Source: Candidatus Brocadia sp. (GTDB taxonomy: Bacteria; Planctomycetota; Brocadiia; Brocadiales; Brocadiaceae). Taken from it: a DNA stretch of 54,132 bases. The notes under the pieces were generated by a model, which did no database searches, was not told the origin of the DNA, and saw only the letters and a program-made list of their open reading frames with translations. The position numbers were made by a program, and so were the translations under genes. The stretch covers positions 1-54,132 of the forward strand of contig JABWAQ010000010.1 of the NCBI GenBank assembly GCA_013360945.1, in the 5' to 3' direction. Positions 43,443 to 51,553 of this stretch are shown here, in pieces (position 1 is the first letter of the stretch; the number at the start of each line of letters is the position of its first letter).

Positions 43443-44900
43443 ATGAATACACTAAAATACAGAATTAACCATCTAACTGATGAAAACTATGAAAATTACC
43501 CTGTTGAAGAAGACGTTAATGAAGGCGAGGCTTTTGAAGATCAGGTGAAATGTAAGGACTATGACCCGGTTCGTCTCTATTTAAAGGAAATGTCAACCTT
43601 GCCTTTGTTATCTCGTGAAGAAGAACTCTATTTGGCAAAGAAGATAAAGATTATGAGCCGGCTCCTTCACAGAAGGGTATTGGGATTTGATTATGCTCTT
43701 GAAAGATACGCGCATATTCTTGAAGAGTTGGGCAGCGAGTCCGAGCTTGTTCAGTTTATCGAGACCGCGGTAACAAAAGATAAGTGCAAAAATGAGACGG
43801 TTGAGCAAATTCATCACGTTGCCGAAAAAATTAAAGAGATACTCGGAAAAAATCTGAAAGACTACGAAAAGATTATCGGTGGATCTATACCCAAAAATGT
43901 AAAATCCAGAATCCTGAGAAAGACGGCATCCAGGAAGAGGGGGGCGATCAGGGAGTTGGAGGCTTTGCACATTCGCGGAGAAACAATTTTGCCTGTTATG
44001 AAGGAATTACTGGAGGTTTTATCAAGGCAAGGTTCATATCATAAGAAAGAAATCTGTAAGAAATCTTTGCTCAATTTTGGCATAATGAAGACCTTGCCCA
44101 TGGAAACAACGGGAGAAATAAAGAAAGCTATTTACACCATAAACTCCATCTATAATGAATATGAATCTGCCAGGAACCGGTTTTCTGAAGGCAATCTGAG
44201 ATTGGTAGTAAGCATTGCAAAGAGGTATAGGAAACGCGGTATGGTCTTTCATGATCTTATTCAGGAAGGGAATACGGGCCTGATGCGGGCAGTTGATAAG
44301 TACGATTATCGGATGGGTTTTAAATTCAGTACCTATGCTACGTGGTGGATTAAGCAGGCGATTATCAGGGCAATAGACGATAAAGCAAGGATGGTACGCA
44401 TCCCGGTACATATGACGGACGTAATCAACAAGGCGAACAGGGTATTGAGGACCTCGCCGGGAGTCGTTGATAAAAAACCTAAAGTAGAGGCAATTGCAAA
44501 AGAGGCAAAAATTCCTGTCTCAGAGGTTTACCGGGTATTTCGAATCGCATCTCAGCCGGTGTCGTTGGAGAATCCGATTGGTGATGATGGCGAAACGATG
44601 TTCGAGGATTTTATCCAGGACAAAAAGATAGAATCGCCGATCTCGGCCGTTCATCAGTCTTTACTTAAGGAACAGTTGCAAAAGGTGCTTGATACCCTGA
44701 GTCATCGTGAACGCGAGGTGATTAAACTGCGCTTTGGTATCAGCGATGGATATACCCACACGTTGGAAGAAATTGGAGAGCGTTTCAATATAACAAGGGA
44801 ACGAATACGTCAAATTGAAACCGTTGCCATTCGCAAACTTCAGCATCCTCTGCGAAGCAGGAAACTCGAGGGATTTCTCGAGGGTGTAACGACGAATTGA
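43443..44900 (+). CDS. RNA polymerase sigma-70 factor, RpoD-like
   Basis: 485 residues. Region 1.2 DPVRLYLKEMSTLPLLSREEEL (residues 40-61); a non-conserved region of about 150 residues; region 2 EGNLRLVVSIAKRYRKRGMVFHDLIQEGNTGLMRAVDKYDYRMGFKFSTYATWWIKQAI (-10 recognition); region 3 KPKVEAIAKEAK; region 4 LSHREREVIKLRFGI...RERIRQIE with the -35 HTH. It lacks the acidic 1.1 region of the primary factor, so a group 1 or group 2 assignment is open. A strong terminator follows. ATG 43443 has aggaa upstream. Confidence 0.9.
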   Translation: MNTLKYRINHLTDENYENYPVEEDVNEGEAFEDQVKCKDYDPVRLYLKEMSTLPLLSREEELYLAKKIKIMSRLLHRRVLGFDYALERYAHILEELGSESELVQFIETAVTKDKCKNETVEQIHHVAEKIKEILGKNLKDYEKIIGGSIPKNVKSRILRKTASRKRGAIRELEALHIRGETILPVMKELLEVLSRQGSYHKKEICKKSLLNFGIMKTLPMETTGEIKKAIYTINSIYNEYESARNRFSEGNLRLVVSIAKRYRKRGMVFHDLIQEGNTGLMRAVDKYDYRMGFKFSTYATWWIKQAIIRAIDDKARMVRIPVHMTDVINKANRVLRTSPGVVDKKPKVEAIAKEAKIPVSEVYRVFRIASQPVSLENPIGDDGETMFEDFIQDKKIESPISAVHQSLLKEQLQKVLDTLSHREREVIKLRFGISDGYTHTLEEIGERFNITRERIRQIETVAIRKLQHPLRSRKLEGFLEGVTTN

Positions 44901-44921
44901 TTACCCATCTCAACGGCGATG

Positions 44922-44961
44922 AATAGAGGCTCCATGCAATGCATGAAGCCTCTATTTTTTT
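44922..44961 (+). terminator. Intrinsic terminator of the sigma-factor gene
   Basis: Ten-bp stem aatagaggct / agcctctatt (44922-44931 with 44947-44956), with an inner atgc/gcat, followed by a run of T, 21 bases past the stop codon. Confidence 0.9.
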
Positions 44962-45383
44962 ATACAAAATATCCGGATTGTTGTGTGCACGTGAACTTTG
45001 AGGCGGCCTTTCGCAGGGTATCGTGCTTCTTTCATGCCTTCTCCTGAAACACATCCCCCCCCAGCTTGTGTAAGTCCGCAGTTGCCACTCCCCGGGCATA
45101 ATATCTCTCAAATGCATGCAACTTTTTTATCCTGGCATCTGTCCAAACCATGATGTTCCAAACGATTGATGTCCGATTCTGCCGCCGGGTGCTTATATTT
45201 TGGCATATTGTTATGCAATTACGGTTAGCCCGCAAGGGGTGGCATGGTATCATTCATTTTTGCTGAATAATTACCCATGTATCTTAATTTTAGGTGTATT
45301 AACACTGGAGGTTTAATTCTGGACACATTCATCATGATGAATGTGTCCGCATGAAAATTCTTATATATACCGGTAAATTTACA
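44962..45383. other. Intergenic region between the sigma gene and the mini basic gene
   Basis: No convincing gene: the frames at 45032-45253 do not resemble any family. A perfect 28-bp palindrome (ggacacattcatca / tgatgaatgtgtcc) lies at 45321-45348, in an otherwise unremarkable A+T-rich stretch. Confidence 0.5.
45321..45348. repeat. Perfect 28-bp palindrome
   Basis: 14-bp arms with no loop; no T-run on either side, so it is not a typical terminator. It lies 36 bases past the stop of the mini gene on the minus strand. It may be an operator or a cruciform/RNA hairpin. Confidence 0.8.
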
Positions 45384-45476
45384 TCAAACCTTCTCATGTT
45401 TCCTTCTGCGTCTTTTCAAAAGATATTTTTTCCTGTTTAACCGATGTTTCTTCTTCCCCTTAAAACCACTTGCCAT
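45384..45476 (-). CDS. Very basic 30-residue protein, possible mini ribosomal protein (bS22/COX24-like)
   Basis: A short frame of 30 residues: MASGFKGKKKHRLNRKK then YLLKRRRRKHEKV. It has 16 Lys/Arg of 30 residues, three His and only one acidic residue. Shine-Dalgarno gagagg is 5 bases before the ATG. Composition and the K-K-H-R...LLKRRRRK pattern resemble the bS22/AURKAIP1-COX24 (mS38) mini ribosomal protein, e.g. in the M(G/A)S start, but alignment over so few residues is weak. It lies alone on the minus strand between the sigma gene and the sulfurtransferase; the palindrome follows it. Alternatively it is chance coding in an AAG/AGG-rich strand. Confidence 0.6.
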   Translation of the reverse strand: MASGFKGKKKHRLNRKKYLLKRRRRKHEKV

Positions 45477-45824
45477 ATAATCCTCTCAATAAATGTTAAG
45501 ACATGTATAAAAATAAGATAGGAATGATACCAGCAATGAGGATAAAATTCAATAAAATTATATGCTTACGAATTAAATCGATAGAGACGAGCGGTGTGAT
45601 GTTAATCGCTTCGGGAAGGGTTGATCTATCAGGTTTCGTAGATTTCCAGTCAGTTCTGAAATTCATAACAATTTAGCATTTTGAAAAACATTCTAAATTG
45701 AGCGAGTCGGAGCATGTAGCACGACATTTATGTCGCTGTCATGCGAACTGAAGTTCGCGCTACACAGATGCTAAAACCAGATTTTTATTAAGATTTTTCA
45801 AAAAGCCAATTGTTACTGAAATTC
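45477..45824. other. Intergenic region upstream of the mini gene and sulfurtransferase 3' side
   Basis: 348 bp. The minus-strand half nearest 45476 probably carries the mini-gene promoter (A+T-rich, TATACA-like near 45505). A complex stem-loop at 45711-45772 has outer arms agcatgtagc/gctac..atgct and two inner hairpins (gacatttatgtc and gcgaactgaagttcgc). A 46-codon plus-strand ORF near 45537 is unsupported. Confidence 0.45.
45711..45772. repeat. Branched stem-loop repeat-like element
   Basis: A 62-bp segment that folds with an outer stem (agcat / atgct, gtagc / gctac) and two inner perfect or near-perfect hairpins (cgacatttatgtcg; gcgaactgaagttcgc). Three-way-junction shape, no coding capacity. 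Typical of multicopy intergenic elements; copy number cannot be seen here. Confidence 0.55.
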
Positions 45825-46682
45825 TCAATCTAATCCCTTTGAGATTGGATGATCAGGGTTGGCAATCCATTCACTCCATGAACCGGCATACAAACGGGCG
45901 TCTCCCAAACCTGCATGGACAAAGGCAAGAAGGTTGTGCGCTGCGGTGACCCCGGAGCCACAATAGAAAATCGCATGATCAGGTGACACATCACCAAGCA
46001 ACCCCTGAAAGCGGGCATTCAAATCTTCCCGGGAGATAAACAAACCGCTTGAATCCAGGTTATTGGCAAAAGGAGCAGATAGAGCGCCAGGAATATGTCC
46101 GGCTATCGGATCGATCGTCTCATTCTCGCCACGATAGCGGTCTGCGCTGCGGGAGTCAAGTAATCGAAAGTTTGGATTATGCAGTATCTTCAATACGTCT
46201 GCAGAACTGAATAATAAATTGTTTCGAACTCTGGGAATAAAGATTCCCGGTTTTCGGGTATCAACACCGCTTGACATTGGATAAGCTTTGCTTTCCCAGT
46301 GTTGCCAACCTCCGTCCAAAACGGCAACTGCATCATGTCCAAACCATCGCAACATCCACCAGAGTCGGGCTGCTGCCATTGCACCGCCTTTGTCATCATA
46401 CGCTACCACCTGAACACCGGCATCTATCCCCCAATTTGACAGGGTTTGGGTAAATGCTTCATGGCTTGGCAAGGGATGGCGTCCGGTCGTGCCCGGAATG
46501 ATCTGACCGGATAAATCTCCGTTTAAGTGGGCGTAGATGGCGCCAGGGATGTGGGCATTTAGGTAATCCCTTCGCCCACGTTCCGTATCATCCAATGAAA
46601 AACGGCAATCGACAATCGCCCAATCCGGGTCGGTAATATGATTGGCCAGTTCCGAAGCCGATATAAGAGTAGAGTAAGGCAT
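45825..46682 (-). CDS. sseA: Mercaptopyruvate/thiosulfate sulfurtransferase (two rhodanese domains)
   Basis: 285-residue tandem-rhodanese enzyme. The inactive N-terminal domain covers about 1-130 (AIVDCRFSLDDTERGRRDYLNAHIPGAIYAHLNGDLSG); the catalytic domain has Cys241 in YCGSGVTAAHN. The CGSGVTA loop is the mercaptopyruvate (MST) type, versus CRKGVT of thiosulfate enzymes. It supplies sulfane sulfur or detoxifies cyanide. Single gene, 745-base gap upstream (tRNA side). Confidence 0.92.
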   Translation of the reverse strand: MPYSTLISASELANHITDPDWAIVDCRFSLDDTERGRRDYLNAHIPGAIYAHLNGDLSGQIIPGTTGRHPLPSHEAFTQTLSNWGIDAGVQVVAYDDKGGAMAAARLWWMLRWFGHDAVAVLDGGWQHWESKAYPMSSGVDTRKPGIFIPRVRNNLLFSSADVLKILHNPNFRLLDSRSADRYRGENETIDPIAGHIPGALSAPFANNLDSSGLFISREDLNARFQGLLGDVSPDHAIFYCGSGVTAAHNLLAFVHAGLGDARLYAGSWSEWIANPDHPISKGLD

Positions 46683-47126
46683 AAAGAAAGATACTTATCG
46701 TGTGCAAAAAATGGGAATTGTCACTTTTACGGATTCCCACGTGTTGTGGGAATGCTATATTTTATAGCTGTTAACAATATACACGAGGATTTATCAGGGT
46801 CAAGATAAAACTCTTAAGAGGATACCCGCTTGTTTTACCTTAATCGGCCTTATAATAGACCGGATGTTTTCTCCGCCACTCTAGCGCTATCTTTTGCGGA
46901 AAGAACTTTGAATGTTAAATAAATTTGTAACTATTCAGCGAAAACGGACAGAGAATATTTTCTCTGATATAGTAAAGAGCCAATAAGAAAAATGGACAGG
47001 CCGGAAAATCCCGAAAGGATGACATGATTATAGAAAAAAGCTGTCTGGAATACAGCCGATATGGCAACAGGGATTAAGCCATGATTTTGCCTGCTTATCG
47101 GGCGGTCTGCGAGTCTCTTGACTTAT

Positions 47127-47246
47127 ATACTTAGATGCTCATAAAATATGAATTTTACATTGATAACAGGGTGGCACGGACAAACAGAGTTTGTCCGTGC
47201 CACCCGTCAGATTATGGTGACTATGTATCAAGTTTATTAATCACAA
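47127..47246. repeat. Dispersed hairpin repeat, copy 2
   Basis: Largely identical to 10959-11089: 16-bp arms gggtggcacggacaaa (47169-47184) and tttgtccgtgccaccc (47190-47205), with the same left flank (agatgctcataaaatatg, ttttacattg) and right flank (cagattatgg, gtttattaatcacaaa). The loop differs (cagag versus atc), with compensating changes at the loop end: the gc/gc pair of copy 1 is lost. Confidence 0.85.
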
Positions 47247-47383
47247 AAAAATTATTGGGACAGATACTTTTAAAAAGGATTTTTTTAAAAGAGTGCTACG
47301 ATAAAAATATCATTACCATGAAAAAAATCGATATTTTGTAACGGTAAAAGATAGACCGGAAGGATGGCTATTTTAAAATGAAA

Positions 47384-47411
47384 TTGAAAAGAGACGGGAT
47401 TTTGTTATAAT
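47384..47411 (+). promoter_or_regulatory. Sigma-70-type promoter of the tRNA gene
   Basis: TTGAAA (47384-47389) and TATAAT (47406-47411) with a 16-base spacer, 16 bases before the mature tRNA 5' end. Confidence 0.75.
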
Positions 47412-47427
47412 TTTAAATCATCCTCAT

Positions 47428-47501
47428 GGGCCCATAGCTCAGCCGGTTAGAGCAGCGGACTCATAATCCGCGTGTCCAAGGTTCGAATCCTTGTGGGCCC
47501 A
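47428..47501 (+). tRNA. tRNA with CAU anticodon (Met elongator or Ile-lysidine)
   Basis: A complete 74-base cloverleaf: acceptor GGGCCCA/TGGGCCC, D arm GCTC...GAGC, anticodon stem GCGGA/TCCGC with loop CTCATAA (anticodon CAT at 47462-47464), T arm CAAGG-TTCGAAT-CCTTG, discriminator A. CCA is not encoded. The CAU anticodon is shared by elongator Met and by Ile2, which needs TilS; the sequence does not separate them, though the body resembles the GGGCCCA... class. Not an initiator (acceptor 1-72 is paired G-C). Confidence 0.93.
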
Positions 47502-47639
47502 CTTTTCTACATTACGCGTTCGAGTCTTATCTCTGCTACTACGTGCCCAACACCTTGATAAGTTCAGATTCTGGAATTCTGATTATGGTATGATGCGAAA
47601 ATGCATATTTTCATGACCTTTTGTGAGCCTTCGGCTCGT

Positions 47640-47735
47640 GAATGTTTTCTTTAAAAAACTTCTTTTTTCTGTAAGGTTTTTTGTGACCTTTGTGTAAAAC
47701 TTTGCGTTCTTTGTGGTTGAACTTCTTTGGTTACG
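47640..47735. repeat. CACAAAG-type periodic low-complexity stretch
   Basis: On the minus strand: aaccacaaagaacgcaaag, acacaaaggtcacaaaaa spaced about every 11 bases, a degenerate pattern seen in many genomes. Related text occurs at 31077-31112 and 34990-35030. The 299-bp region 47502-47800 holds no gene. Confidence 0.5.
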
Positions 47736-47800
47736 GCCTTGCTGCGGCAGGGATTTATCAATAAGCCCGCAATCCTTAATTAATAAGGCATTGTGAAGCA

Positions 47801-49969
47801 TCAGTTTCCTGTTAGTTCCATGCGATCCAGGATCCGTTTGATGTCCTCTTTTTGCGCCTGTGAGGGGTCTACTCTTAATAATTCCTTTAAATAGTATTGA
47901 GACATTTCACTATCATGTCTATTATCGAGGTATAAAAAAACAAGCTTTTTGTAAACCTGTACGATATTTGGGTTAAGGATAATAATTTTCTGGAACGTGT
48001 CTATAGCCTTGTCTATCAAGCCCAATCCTTGATACAGACTTCCCAGCGCTAAGTAAGCATTGAGGTTATTGGGATCCAGCCGAAGTACGATATTGTATTC
48101 ATTGATGGCCTCAGTCTGTTTTCCCAATTTTTCATAGGAAAGACCCAAGTTGTAATGGCTTAACGATTGATTCATATCTAATTCGATAGCTTTTTTGAAT
48201 TTAACAACGGCTTCGTTGAGCTGTCCTCTTCTGGCATAATTCACACCTAAATTAATCAGTGCGGGGATGTACCTGCTGTCGTAATAAAGAGATTTTTTAA
48301 ATGCCTCCATGGCCTTGTCGAGATCGCCCATTCTGTTATAAACATTGCCAAGTCCATTATGGGCCAGCGCATAGTCGGGCTTTATCCTTATTGCCTCTTC
48401 ATATGCCTGTTTTGCCTTATCAATAGCGCCTTGATTAAAATAGATATTGCCGAGATTGTTGTGAGGCGGCGCATAATTCCTGTCCAGTTGAAGGGCCTCC
48501 TGGTATTCTATAAAGGCCTTGCCGGTAAGTCCCTGTTTGGTGTAAACGTTCCCAAGGTTACTATGAACGCTGGCATCCTTTGGGTTTATGCGCAAGGCAG
48601 TTTGATATTCCTTCTGTGCCCTTTCTATAAGACCGCTTTCTATGTAAACATTTCCCAAATTACAATGGGCACGATAGCTATTGGGGGAACGCATGATGGT
48701 TTTCGTCCACAGCGTGAGTTCGTCCCGCCAATTTCCGTTCTTCCAGATAATAGAGAATCCGTATCCCCCGATCATTAAGGTCACCAGCGCCAGTTGCACG
48801 GTCCGCCTCAATGGAAGGGCGCGCGGAGACAGGGTGGGATCTGTGATCCGGTAAATGAGAATCCCTTTCGCCACACAAAATCCCATCACTGGGATATAAA
48901 GATACCTCTCTGCCATGATATTGCCTATTGGGAGGATGTTCATGACGGGCAACAGCGTGATAAAAAACCACGCCATCCAAAAGGCAAACGTGTTCCTAGT
49001 TTTGCATAATATCGCACATACAATAAAAATTGAGATTACGAAGATTATGGAGAGAATAAATGACCCTTCCATCGGATGCGCTACAGGAGGCGCCACATAG
49101 TCAGCGTTAAGGTTCAGCGGAAAGAACGACAATTTGACGTAGGATGCCAGTATCTTAATCATGGTAAAGGTATTTACCCAGAAGCCACCGGGTTGATAGG
49201 CGGATTTTAACACGGGATTATTGAATACCATAAATCGAATTACGATGTAGAATAGGGAAATCACAAGATACCCTATATAGACTCCCTTAAATCTTCTTAC
49301 AAGGGCAGGCCATGTCTTTTGATCGGAAAATACTACAAACAATACAAGCAGCGCAGGGAGGGTTATGGCCATTTCTTTTGAAAAGAGGGCACAGAAATAC
49401 GCAAGAAGAGAAATAGCATAATAAAATATAAACCGATTCTTTTCTCCCTTTTTCTTATAAAGAAGGTCATCGGATTTTACAAAATAAATAATCGAAACAA
49501 GGAGAAAGGTTGCAGATAAGAGGTCTTCCCGATAGCCGATGGCATTTACCGTCTCCATAAGGATGGGATGGGTGACAAAGAAAAAAATTGAAAATAAAAT
49601 GGCCTTATTGTTGTGTAAAACGAGACGAAGGAAAAGGTAAAAAAGTACCGTATTTAAGGTATGCAAAACCACATTCGTGAGATGAAATCCAAAGGGATTT
49701 AAGCGCCAGATGGCATAGTCAATGAAGTATGAAATGGTGACAAGTGGCCGGTAACTCATCTCCCCTGAAATAGCAAAGTACTCTTTCGTGAAGACTTTGG
49801 GGAGATACCGCCCTTCTTTAATGAAAGAATTTTCTACAATAATCTTAAAGTCATCGTAGACAAATTTGCCGTATGTTGCGTTTAAATAGAGCAAAAAGGA
49901 GCATGCGGATATTAAGATGAGAGTAAATACAAAAAACTGATTCCCCTTGTAAATTGGCCTGTTTTTCAC
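47801..49969 (-). CDS. TMTC-like GT-C glycosyltransferase with C-terminal TPRs
   Basis: 722-residue membrane protein. The N-terminal part (about 1-410) has about ten helices and the GT-C-type acidic loop YGKFVYDDFKII, plus LTNVVLHTLNTVLFY, resembling the TMTC/DUF1736 family of O-mannosyltransferase-like proteins. The C-terminal third carries eight or so TPRs with NxGNVY start motifs (SYRAHCNLGNVYIESGLIER, ASVHSNLGNVYTKQGLTGKA, PPHNNLGNIYFNQGAIDKA, YALAHNGLGNVYNRMGDLDKA). In eukaryotes TMTC proteins O-mannosylate cadherins; the bacterial substrate is unknown. It is a candidate for surface-protein glycosylation. A 295-base gap separates it from the porin; no partner gene is adjacent. Confidence 0.87.
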   Translation of the reverse strand: MKNRPIYKGNQFFVFTLILISACSFLLYLNATYGKFVYDDFKIIVENSFIKEGRYLPKVFTKEYFAISGEMSYRPLVTISYFIDYAIWRLNPFGFHLTNVVLHTLNTVLFYLFLRLVLHNNKAILFSIFFFVTHPILMETVNAIGYREDLLSATFLLVSIIYFVKSDDLLYKKKGEKNRFIFYYAISLLAYFCALFSKEMAITLPALLVLFVVFSDQKTWPALVRRFKGVYIGYLVISLFYIVIRFMVFNNPVLKSAYQPGGFWVNTFTMIKILASYVKLSFFPLNLNADYVAPPVAHPMEGSFILSIIFVISIFIVCAILCKTRNTFAFWMAWFFITLLPVMNILPIGNIMAERYLYIPVMGFCVAKGILIYRITDPTLSPRALPLRRTVQLALVTLMIGGYGFSIIWKNGNWRDELTLWTKTIMRSPNSYRAHCNLGNVYIESGLIERAQKEYQTALRINPKDASVHSNLGNVYTKQGLTGKAFIEYQEALQLDRNYAPPHNNLGNIYFNQGAIDKAKQAYEEAIRIKPDYALAHNGLGNVYNRMGDLDKAMEAFKKSLYYDSRYIPALINLGVNYARRGQLNEAVVKFKKAIELDMNQSLSHYNLGLSYEKLGKQTEAINEYNIVLRLDPNNLNAYLALGSLYQGLGLIDKAIDTFQKIIILNPNIVQVYKKLVFLYLDNRHDSEMSQYYLKELLRVDPSQAQKEDIKRILDRMELTGN

Positions 49970-50162
49970 TGTTTTTCAGATTGCTCTATGGCAAGAAAAA
50001 ATTTTTCATCGAAGTGATGACTCTGTTGGTTTACTGCCAAAGTGGCTTGTATTCGGAAATACCGTTGTCTTAATTCACCGTTTTACGATACTTAATTTTT
50101 GGTGATTTTGCAAAGGCATAATGAATTGACAAAATCATTTCTGTATAAATACGAATCCCCCT

Positions 50163-50196
50163 ATGCCTTCCCTTGTTAAAGGGGACATAGGGGGAT
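50163..50196. repeat. Inverted repeat ccccctatg... in the porin-TMTC gap
   Basis: The stretch atcccccctatg-ccttcccttgtt-aaaggggacatagggggatt folds into a hairpin (about 50153-50196). A common intergenic type; no gene. Confidence 0.5.
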
Positions 50197-50209
50197 TGCG
50201 CAATTTTCG

Positions 50210-50232
50210 GCGTTCACGGCAAGCGTGAACGC
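50210..50232 (-). terminator. Terminator-like hairpin past the porin gene
   Basis: Perfect 9-bp stem gcgttcacg / cgtgaacgc (50210-50218 with 50224-50232), 32 bases after the porin stop on the minus strand. No long T-run follows, so its strength is uncertain. Confidence 0.55.
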
Positions 50233-50264
50233 TTGTATTTGTTTAAAAAATAATAGTCTGCTGA

Positions 50265-51494
50265 TTAGAACAAATAGGCAACATCGATTGCCGTTGTGAG
50301 TTCTCCTCTGTGACCATTGAATATATCTTCGCTAGCCTCATCATAGCGAACCTCAGGTCTTACGAGTAAGTTTTCCTTGATTTTAAGATTGCCTGTAAGC
50401 GTGATTTCCCAGAGACGCAGATGGGCAACACCGATCCTGGCGCCATCATTATCGTCAAAATATTCACCCCTGAATGCAAGACCAAAAGAGTCTGTAATGT
50501 CTTGACTAATAATCCCAGAGAAACCCCACCACTTACCGTTACCTTCTCCTGGCAAGAAACCACTGGCTGACCCACCAGCGCCCTCTTCTGTGCCAAAATC
50601 GAAGTTCAGGTTAAAAGCCGTCTTTTCAAAAGGTTTTAATGCAAGAATCAAATCCCAGAAATGCCGCATATTTCCGTCAGCGCCATCAGCAATGTCTTCG
50701 TCTTGCTCAGCTCCGTGGCTACCATTAACAATAAAGTTCGTTTTATCATTTATCGCCCAATTAAACTGATACCCCAAGGTCTTGCTATCGTTATTATCGA
50801 CAAAGGTGTCCCAGCCATTTACAAGATAACCTGTTACGGTTAAACTATCCAAAACAGGATAGCTTACGGCCAAACCTGTATTGGTAAATGGGATTGCGTT
50901 CTGATAGAGGAGCGAACGGGAGAAGTTTGGATTGTCTACGCTTTCCCAGAGTTCCGCGCCGATCCAGGTCGCAAATTTACCAAATTTAAAATCGATTCCT
51001 TTCCCTATGGGGGCCTTGTACGTCACAAATCCCTGGCTTACGGTAAAATCATCGTCATCAACCCTGCCGTCGCTCGGTATGAATGTTAACCTCTGTGCAA
51101 TTTCACCATAGTTTGTCGTAAAGCCAAAACCGATTGGATCTTGTTCTGTGGATGGTTTGAAGACAGAGATTTCAATATTGTCCAGCGTAAATGAGTTGTT
51201 TTCCCTGTCGAACGACCTTACATCTATCCAGTCTCCTTCAGCTCCATCACGAACAAAGGTAGGCGTTGACCCTCTCTGATCATCTGGCTTGGAAAAATTG
51301 TAACTATAATAAGTATCAATAAAACCACTTACCTCTATGCTCTTGAAGAAGTTGGCTATCTTACCTTCTTCTGCTTCTGGCGCTGCTATTGCTGGCATAG
51401 GCCCGGCTTCTTCAGCAAAAAGCGGTCCGGCAAAACCAGCTATTGCGCCACACAATATACCCGCCAACCCCAAAGTATATAAATTTTTCATCAA
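50265..51494 (-). CDS. Outer-membrane beta-barrel porin (BBP2 family)
   Basis: 409 residues. Signal peptide MMKNLYTLGLAGILCGAIAGFAGPLFAEE, then a helical spacer and a barrel beginning VSGFIDTYYSYNFS. Alternating hydrophobic/polar strands run to the C-terminal aromatic residue (DVAYLF), the usual barrel end. The motif IDTYY..N and GKFATWIGAE (substrate-facing wall) match the BBP2/OmpL-like porin-2 family. Abundant outer-membrane porin is expected; the long A+T-rich leader with a hairpin and ggagg before the ATG suggest strong expression. Transcribed alone. Confidence 0.88.
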   Translation of the reverse strand: MMKNLYTLGLAGILCGAIAGFAGPLFAEEAGPMPAIAAPEAEEGKIANFFKSIEVSGFIDTYYSYNFSKPDDQRGSTPTFVRDGAEGDWIDVRSFDRENNSFTLDNIEISVFKPSTEQDPIGFGFTTNYGEIAQRLTFIPSDGRVDDDDFTVSQGFVTYKAPIGKGIDFKFGKFATWIGAELWESVDNPNFSRSLLYQNAIPFTNTGLAVSYPVLDSLTVTGYLVNGWDTFVDNNDSKTLGYQFNWAINDKTNFIVNGSHGAEQDEDIADGADGNMRHFWDLILALKPFEKTAFNLNFDFGTEEGAGGSASGFLPGEGNGKWWGFSGIISQDITDSFGLAFRGEYFDDNDGARIGVAHLRLWEITLTGNLKIKENLLVRPEVRYDEASEDIFNGHRGELTTAIDVAYLF

Positions 51495-51526
51495 AACTTC
51501 CTCCTTTCTTTAGTTAAGGATCCACG

Positions 51527-51553
51527 CCTTTTCGCAGATATGTTGCGAAAAGG
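51527..51553 (-). promoter_or_regulatory. 10-bp hairpin in the porin 5' leader
   Basis: Perfect stem ccttttcgca / tgcgaaaagg (51527-51536 with 51544-51553, 7-base loop), 33 bases before the porin ATG. It could protect the porin mRNA or control ribosome access. The Shine-Dalgarno (aaaggagg) lies between it and the ATG. Confidence 0.55.

Larger units (their letters stand above)
46683..47427. other. 745-bp intergenic region between the sulfurtransferase and the tRNA
   Basis: No supported gene. A short hairpin attcccac-gtgtt-gtgggaat is at 46733-46753. The dispersed hairpin repeat copy 2 is at 47127-47246, and the tRNA promoter at 47384-47411. The rest is A+T-rich and shows nothing recognisable. 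Confidence 0.6.

Noticed and set aside
45032-45253. 73-residue minus-strand frame past the sigma gene
   Set aside because: No family resemblance and no convincing start; perhaps decayed coding sequence, but not supportable.
45537-45677. 46-codon ORF upstream of the mini gene
   Set aside because: No domain, no conserved motif and no clear ribosome site.
47135-47341. 68-residue ORF over the hairpin repeat
   Set aside because: It reads through the dispersed repeat palindrome; chance frame.
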